This document shows, piece by piece, positions 6,910 through 9,468 of a stretch of DNA of 9,468 nucleotides. How positions within the stretch are numbered: position 1 is the first letter of the stretch; each line of letters begins with the position of its first letter. Both the position numbers and the translations under genes were made by a program. The notes below the pieces were generated by a model. That model was not told the origin of the DNA, ran no database searches, and was given only the letters and a program-made list of their open reading frames with translations. This stretch comes from Desulfobacteraceae bacterium (GTDB lineage Bacteria > Desulfobacterota > Desulfobacteria > Desulfobacterales > SG8-13): positions 1 through 9,468 of the forward strand of contig JARFQH010000382.1 in NCBI GenBank assembly GCA_029287875.1, read 5' to 3'.

Positions 6910-7426
6910 TTTTTTGTTCGGCGCGTGCCTTGATCCCTTTTTCTATTTCGACCCTCATGATGAGCCCTTCGACCTTGCTCGGTGCCATGTGGCCCTGGAC
7001 CGTCTCGCCTACCAAGGCCACCGGTGCCAGGGCGCAACAACCGACACAGGCCACGCGCTCGATGCTGAACTCGCGGTCCGGTGTGGTCTCCCCCTCCTTG
7101 ATCTCAAGCTTGCGTTCGAAATTCTCGAGGATGATATCGGCGCCCTTGACGTGACAGGCAGTTCCCAGACAAACCTTGATCGGATTTTTCCCGGGCGGGT
7201 TGAACCGGAACTGGTTGTAAAAGGTTGCAACGCCGTAGACTTCGGAGGGAGAAACTCCCAGATAATCGGCCACCAGTTCGATGGTCTCCGGCGGCAGATA
7301 GGCGAGTCTTGCCTGGAACATCTGGAGAATGGGAATCAGTTCGCCGCGTTCCTTTTTGAATCGAATCAACTGGCCTTTAAGATCGTCGAGAGTTCGCGCT
7401 TCTTCGGCGCTGAGCTCAAGATCCAT
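6890..7426 (-). CDS. nuoE: NuoE/HndA-type thioredoxin-like [2Fe-2S] subunit
   Basis: Small [2Fe-2S] partner of the NuoF-like flavoprotein in NAD(P)H-linked oxidoreductases; 178 residues, cytosolic. An N-terminal helical part (about 13-75, including SEVYGVATFYNQFRF) precedes a thioredoxin-like ferredoxin domain with the four ligands Cys86, Cys91, Cys127 and Cys131 (CLGTAC and CVGCC). All ligands are intact and the length is usual for the family. The ATG at 7426 is set by AGGAG about 6 bases upstream. It is the third gene of the probable operon, 102 bases after the second cyclic-nucleotide-domain gene, and it overlaps nuoF. The family name is secure; whether this is a hydrogenase, formate dehydrogenase or other diaphorase subunit is not decided by its sequence. 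Confidence 0.93.
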   Translation of the reverse strand: MDLELSAEEARTLDDLKGQLIRFKKERGELIPILQMFQARLAYLPPETIELVADYLGVSPSEVYGVATFYNQFRFNPPGKNPIKVCLGTACHVKGADIILENFERKLEIKEGETTPDREFSIERVACVGCCALAPVALVGETVQGHMAPSKVEGLIMRVEIEKGIKARAEQKNEPTQS

Positions 7427-7492
7427 AGAAACTCCTAGACGATGATCGCATCCTCGTTTCGCACTTTTCGGCGGGACCGAAGCCAGGCATTT

Positions 7493-7521
7493 ATCTTACC
7501 GGACCCGGCCGGTGAAATCAA
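7493..7521 (-). promoter_or_regulatory. Possible weak internal promoter before nuoE
   Basis: On the minus strand TTGATT (7521-7516), a 17-base spacer and TAAGAT (7498-7493) match 4 of 6 bases at each hexamer. The spacer contains the inverted repeat ACCGG...CCGGT (7498-7513). It could allow nuoE, nuoF and the HoxU-like gene to be transcribed separately from the two regulator-like genes. Weak evidence. Confidence 0.25.
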
Positions 7522-7528
7522 TGGCGCG

Positions 7529-7996
7529 TTAAATCTTGTCCAAAGCACCATAAGCGGCTTGAATGCGGTCCCGCAACAAAAAACAAAGCCGTTCCAGGAT
7601 GTTGAAGCCCAGGGCACTGTTGCTGGTCATCAACTCCCGCAATCGGACCCCCTGCATGACGAGTACGTTTGTCGGCCTCTGACAGACAGCCGTCGACATC
7701 ACGATGTGGGGCTCGTTGAGCAGTGTCGACCAGCAACCCAGCACCCGGCTCTTGCCGAGCGTTTCGATGACGACATTTCCCTTGCGACCCCCCATCGACA
7801 TCGAGCGCTCCAGGTGCACCAAACCGTCGGATATGATGAACAGATGTTCACCGAAATCGCCCTGCTGAAAAAGAATGCTGCCGGCCTCGCAGGCCCTGAC
7901 CTCGCAAATTTCAGCTACTTTCTCGATGTCGGCTTTGTCGAAACCCTTGAAAAATTCACATGCCGCCAGGTCGTCTTCGATACTTTGCGGATTCAT
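7529..7996 (-). CDS. Cyclic-nucleotide-binding-domain protein without DNA-binding domain (second of a pair)
   Basis: A single Crp/cNMP-type beta-barrel of 155 residues with only a short C-terminal helix (about 125-150) and no helix-turn-helix, so it is not expected to be a DNA-binding regulator. The barrel is recognised from FKGFDKADIEKV, AGSILFQQGDFGEHLFIISDG and the later GKSRVLGCWSTLLNEPH. The usual phosphate-binding cassette (GE..L...RxA) is altered: GK replaces GE, and there is no arginine at the canonical position before STAV. Its start overlaps the stop of the preceding gene as ATGA, and AAGGGG precedes it, so the two are translationally coupled. It is a diverged paralogue of that gene (shared G-W/C-W-S-x-L segment). 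Possibly a regulatory or structural subunit of the diaphorase; that role is inferred from position only. Confidence 0.85.
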   Translation of the reverse strand: MNPQSIEDDLAACEFFKGFDKADIEKVAEICEVRACEAGSILFQQGDFGEHLFIISDGLVHLERSMSMGGRKGNVVIETLGKSRVLGCWSTLLNEPHIVMSTAVCQRPTNVLVMQGVRLRELMTSNSALGFNILERLCFLLRDRIQAAYGALDKI

Positions 7997-8457
7997 ACTG
8001 CAGCCCCTTCGGTTGAGGATGACGCTGCCGGAACGGTTTCCGTTTCGCGCTCATAGAGTTGAATCAAGCGACTGCCCAGTGCCGCGGCCAGTTGTTTGAA
8101 AAAAAGATATCCGCTGGTAAGATCCTTCTCCAAAATCGATTGAAACTGTTGCCGGTCGATCTTCAGCAGCGTTGCCGTCTCGATGCACTCGGCCGAGGCC
8201 GAGTAAGTATCCCGACCGATGAGGCTCGACCATCCGAAGATCTCGCCAATCCGGCAGCTGGTGAAGACCTCTCGACCGGCGTGACTGAGACGCAACCTCA
8301 CACACCCCTGAATCAGGATATAGAAATGGGTGGCCGGTTCGTCGGCCCGAAAAATGATATCGCCTTTTACAAAGGACGTTCGCGAGGCAATGGCCATGAG
8401 GTCCTTGATAAAGTTGTGGTTTAGGCCGTAAAAAAGGTCCGCCTGCTTGATGATCAT
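7993..8457 (-). CDS. Cyclic-nucleotide-binding-domain protein without DNA-binding domain (first of a pair)
   Basis: A 154-residue Crp-like cNMP-binding barrel with a C-terminal helix (about 103-135) and a disordered Ser/Thr/Ala-rich tail; no helix-turn-helix. Seen in order: FVKGDIIFRADEP (29-41), FYILIQGCVRLRL (45-57) and CRIGEIFGWSSLIGRDTYSA (68-87). Gly71-Glu72 are kept, but the arginine that holds the cyclic phosphate in CRP is replaced around Tyr85-Ser86-Ala87, so cAMP binding is doubtful. The frame is open up to 8598, but the ATG at 8457 is chosen because GGGAGGTG sits 5 bases before it and the barrel begins right there. First gene of the operon; its stop overlaps the next start. A role in sensing or in anchoring the diaphorase is possible but unproven. 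Confidence 0.87.
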   Translation of the reverse strand: MIIKQADLFYGLNHNFIKDLMAIASRTSFVKGDIIFRADEPATHFYILIQGCVRLRLSHAGREVFTSCRIGEIFGWSSLIGRDTYSASAECIETATLLKIDRQQFQSILEKDLTSGYLFFKQLAAALGSRLIQLYERETETVPAASSSTEGAAV

Positions 8458-8640
8458 GCCGCACCTCCCATGGAAACGGTTTTTCACTTTCCCGTCAAAG
8501 ACCTTTGGAGATTCATCTCCGGCGGGTACGCCCCCCCTTACGGCGACGAAAGACGCCGGCGGCGGCGTTATCGGGAAGCAATCGCCAGAAATCCGCATTT
8601 TTTTGCGGGCTTTGGCCAGTCGCCGAAAAAAAAGTCGCTC
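8458..8640 (-). promoter_or_regulatory. Hairpin-rich leader of the diaphorase operon
   Basis: Between the predicted transcription start (near 8641) and the first ATG lie four short inverted repeats: CCGCA/TGCGG at 8593-8608, CGGCG/CGCCG at 8541-8558, GGCG-GGTA-CGCC at 8521-8532 and GGAGAT-TC-ATCTCC at 8507-8520. The last two are directly adjacent. I compared it by eye with c-di-GMP, fluoride, glycine, TPP and cobalamin riboswitches and found no convincing match. It may be a structured regulatory leader or simply GC-rich DNA. Confidence 0.35.
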
Positions 8641-8647
8641 CTTGATT

Positions 8648-8676
8648 TTAATATATTTTCAGCTTCGCAATGTCAA
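8648..8676 (-). promoter_or_regulatory. Predicted sigma70-type promoter of the diaphorase operon
   Basis: On the minus strand a perfect TTGACA (8676-8671), a 17-base spacer and TATTAA (8653-8648, 4 of 6) face the cyclic-nucleotide-domain genes. An overlapping TATATT would give a 15-base spacer. The surrounding DNA is clearly more AT-rich than the flanks. The leader would be about 183 bases. Confidence 0.6.
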
Positions 8677-8779
8677 CTTCGTTAGCGGCCCTCGAAATAT
8701 TCTGAGTTTTAGCACCGGCAGCCGGACGGGATGGATCGGCGTCCAAAATGTGACGTTATTATTGAGAGAGCCCTTTGTG

Positions 8780-8808
8780 TTGACAGGTCAAGTTCTCAGG
8801 CTTAATAA
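8780..8808 (+). promoter_or_regulatory. Predicted sigma70-type promoter of the DsrE-like gene, with an operator-like repeat
   Basis: A perfect TTGACA (8780-8785), a 17-base spacer and TAATAA (8803-8808) face the DsrE-like gene, about 120 bases before its start. The -35 is part of TTGAC-AG-GTCAA (8780-8791), a perfect 5-bp inverted repeat that may be a Crp/Fnr-type operator. The centre is two bases, shorter than the four-base centre I recall for HcpR-type sites. The remainder of 8677-8934 shows no gene. Confidence 0.55.
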
Positions 8809-8934
8809 TTATTTTAAAACAGCTTATGGCATATGCACACTCGTTTGTAAGAAAATGGCCCTTCGCATGCAGCGAGTTGAATCCTTTTATTGAATAAATT
8901 TCGTGTTTGACTGAAATGACCGGAGGGGAGCGGA

Positions 8935-9240
8935 ATGGGCAGAATTTTGGGAATATACGTCAGCTCCGAAAAGTATCTGGACCAGATCATAAAGGTGTGC
9001 CGGGCGGCGAAAAAAAAGGAGGTCGACGTCCGTATTTTTTTCACCCACAACGGCACGCGGCTTTGCACGGACCCGCAGCTAAGGGAGCTGGAGGGGTTGG
9101 CCACCATTGCGCTCTGCAAAGTGGGATTCGAGGCCAACGCGCTTGAACCCGCAGAAGCAAGGGTAGAAGAAAAGGCGTTTTTGTCTCAATCATGGCATGC
9201 CGAGATGATTTACGACTGTGACCGCTATCTGGTCTTTTAA
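8935..9240 (+). CDS. DsrE-like small protein
   Basis: 101 residues resembling the DsrE/DsrF-like fold: an N-terminal beta strand (ILGIYVSS), a helix rich in Lys, a second strand (VDVRIFFTHNGTRL) and a third strand ending at Cys61 (TIALCKVGFEANAL). The third strand sits where DsrE proteins carry the sulfur-handling cysteine, although the usual S-x3-R-G after it is replaced by GFEANAL. Cys22, Cys44 and Cys94 are also present. Members of this family take part in sulfur relay or act as small peroxiredoxin-like proteins in sulfate reducers; the role here is not known. The ATG at 8935 is supported by GGAGGGGAG about 4 bases upstream. It is transcribed divergently from the diaphorase operon and followed by a large palindrome. 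Assignment is by fold pattern, so moderately sure. Confidence 0.75.
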   Translation: MGRILGIYVSSEKYLDQIIKVCRAAKKKEVDVRIFFTHNGTRLCTDPQLRELEGLATIALCKVGFEANALEPAEARVEEKAFLSQSWHAEMIYDCDRYLVF

Positions 9241-9280
9241 AAGTCGGACCGATTGGATGCGAGGTCACTGCTGCTTGCGA

Positions 9281-9388
9281 GTAAGCGTTCACAGGGCACC
9301 GCATCTGCTTTGTTGTCGGGCACTTGAAGTACAAAAGTACGTCTGCGCGCCCGACGCCTTGCATCTGCGGCACCCTGTAAACGCTTAC
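9281..9388. repeat. Large imperfect palindromic repeat element
   Basis: The outer arms 9281-9308 and 9361-9388 are inverted copies matching at 23 of 28 positions. Inside, GTCGGGC (9315-9321) pairs with GCCCGAC (9349-9355), and at the tip GTAC-AAAA-GTAC (9329-9340) closes the structure. The whole 108 bases can fold into one long hairpin or cruciform. It lies just past the DsrE-like gene with no T-run, so it is not a standard terminator, though it could protect or end that transcript. It has the look of a REP-like or other multicopy intergenic element. Confidence 0.8.
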
Positions 9389-9438
9389 AATTAGGTGGTT
9401 TGAAGTGCATCGGACTCTGCCACCCTGTGAACGGTTAC
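9371..9438 (+). repeat. Direct repeat related to the palindrome arms
   Basis: CACCCTGTAAACGCTTAC (9371-9388) recurs as CACCCTGTGAACGGTTAC (9421-9438), matching 16 of 18 bases with a 50-bp period. The inverted copy is in 9281-9298. GCTTGCGA also recurs at 9273-9280 and 9439-9446. The repeat unit may therefore continue beyond the right edge of the window. No gene is seen in 9241-9468. Confidence 0.7.
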
Positions 9439-9468
9439 GCTTGCGAACGATTGACATTTGGGTGCCGG

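Noticed and set aside
8458..8598. 47-residue N-terminal extension of the first cNMP-domain protein
   Set aside because: The ATG at 8457 has a strong GGGAGGTG ribosome binding site and the domain starts there; the extension reads through the hairpin-rich leader and is not domain-like.
8593..8610. Intrinsic terminator at CCGCA-T(6)-TGCGG
   Set aside because: The T-run is in the loop, not after the stem, on the plus strand, and becomes an A-run on the minus strand; no terminator geometry.
8447..8893. Plus-strand 148-residue open frame in the divergent promoter region
   Set aside because: It runs through both predicted promoters and the leader repeats, with Arg/Lys-rich low-complexity translation and no ribosome binding site.
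9041..9457. Minus-strand 138-residue open frame over the palindrome
   Set aside because: Half lies in repeat DNA and half antisense to the DsrE-like gene; a chance frame of the kind often misannotated over repeats.
9281..9468. CRISPR array
   Set aside because: The repeats are inverted and unevenly spaced, with related rather than unique sequence between them; not a repeat-spacer array.

Overview
The window looks like chromosomal DNA of an anaerobic, probably sulfate-reducing member of the Desulfobacterota (formerly Deltaproteobacteria). The grounds are a B12-dependent (class II) ribonucleotide reductase, a HoxEFU/HndAC-type flavin and iron-sulfur diaphorase, a DsrE-like small protein, stand-alone Crp-like cyclic-nucleotide-binding-domain proteins and moderately GC-rich coding DNA. 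This placement is inferred from protein families; there is no rRNA or other taxonomic marker.

Layout. (1) 1-2027, minus: nrdJ, cut by the left edge so its C-terminus is missing. (2) 2028-2316: divergent regulatory region with two NrdR-like boxes 31 bp apart, each next to one of two back-to-back -35 hexamers, plus a hairpin-rich nrdJ leader. (3) 2317-3210, plus: alpha/beta hydrolase with a complete Ser-Asp-His triad. (4) 3385-3942, minus: TPM-domain membrane protein whose natural N-terminus (from 4037) is separated from the body by an apparent one-base frameshift near 4009-4020. (5) 4270-8457, minus: a five-gene probable operon, transcribed as two small cyclic-nucleotide-binding-domain proteins, a NuoE-like subunit, a NuoF-like subunit with an extra C-terminal 2x[4Fe-4S] domain, and a HoxU/NuoG-N-like iron-sulfur subunit. 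(6) 8458-8934: divergent promoter region with a leader containing a run of small hairpins. (7) 8935-9240, plus: DsrE-like 101-residue protein. (8) 9241-9468: a large imperfect palindrome plus related direct repeats, resembling a multicopy intergenic element.

How the genes fit together. NuoE, NuoF and the HoxU-like protein form a complete NAD(P)H-oxidising/reducing module: FMN, NADH site and a chain of Fe-S clusters. No hydrogenase, formate dehydrogenase or other catalytic partner lies in the window. The next gene in the transcription direction is the TPM protein, 232 bp away, and then convergent DNA. The module is therefore an orphan diaphorase, headed by two paralogous, HTH-less Crp-like domains that lack the usual cAMP phosphate-binding arginine. 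This is the most unusual arrangement here. nrdJ and the hydrolase are probably independent of it.
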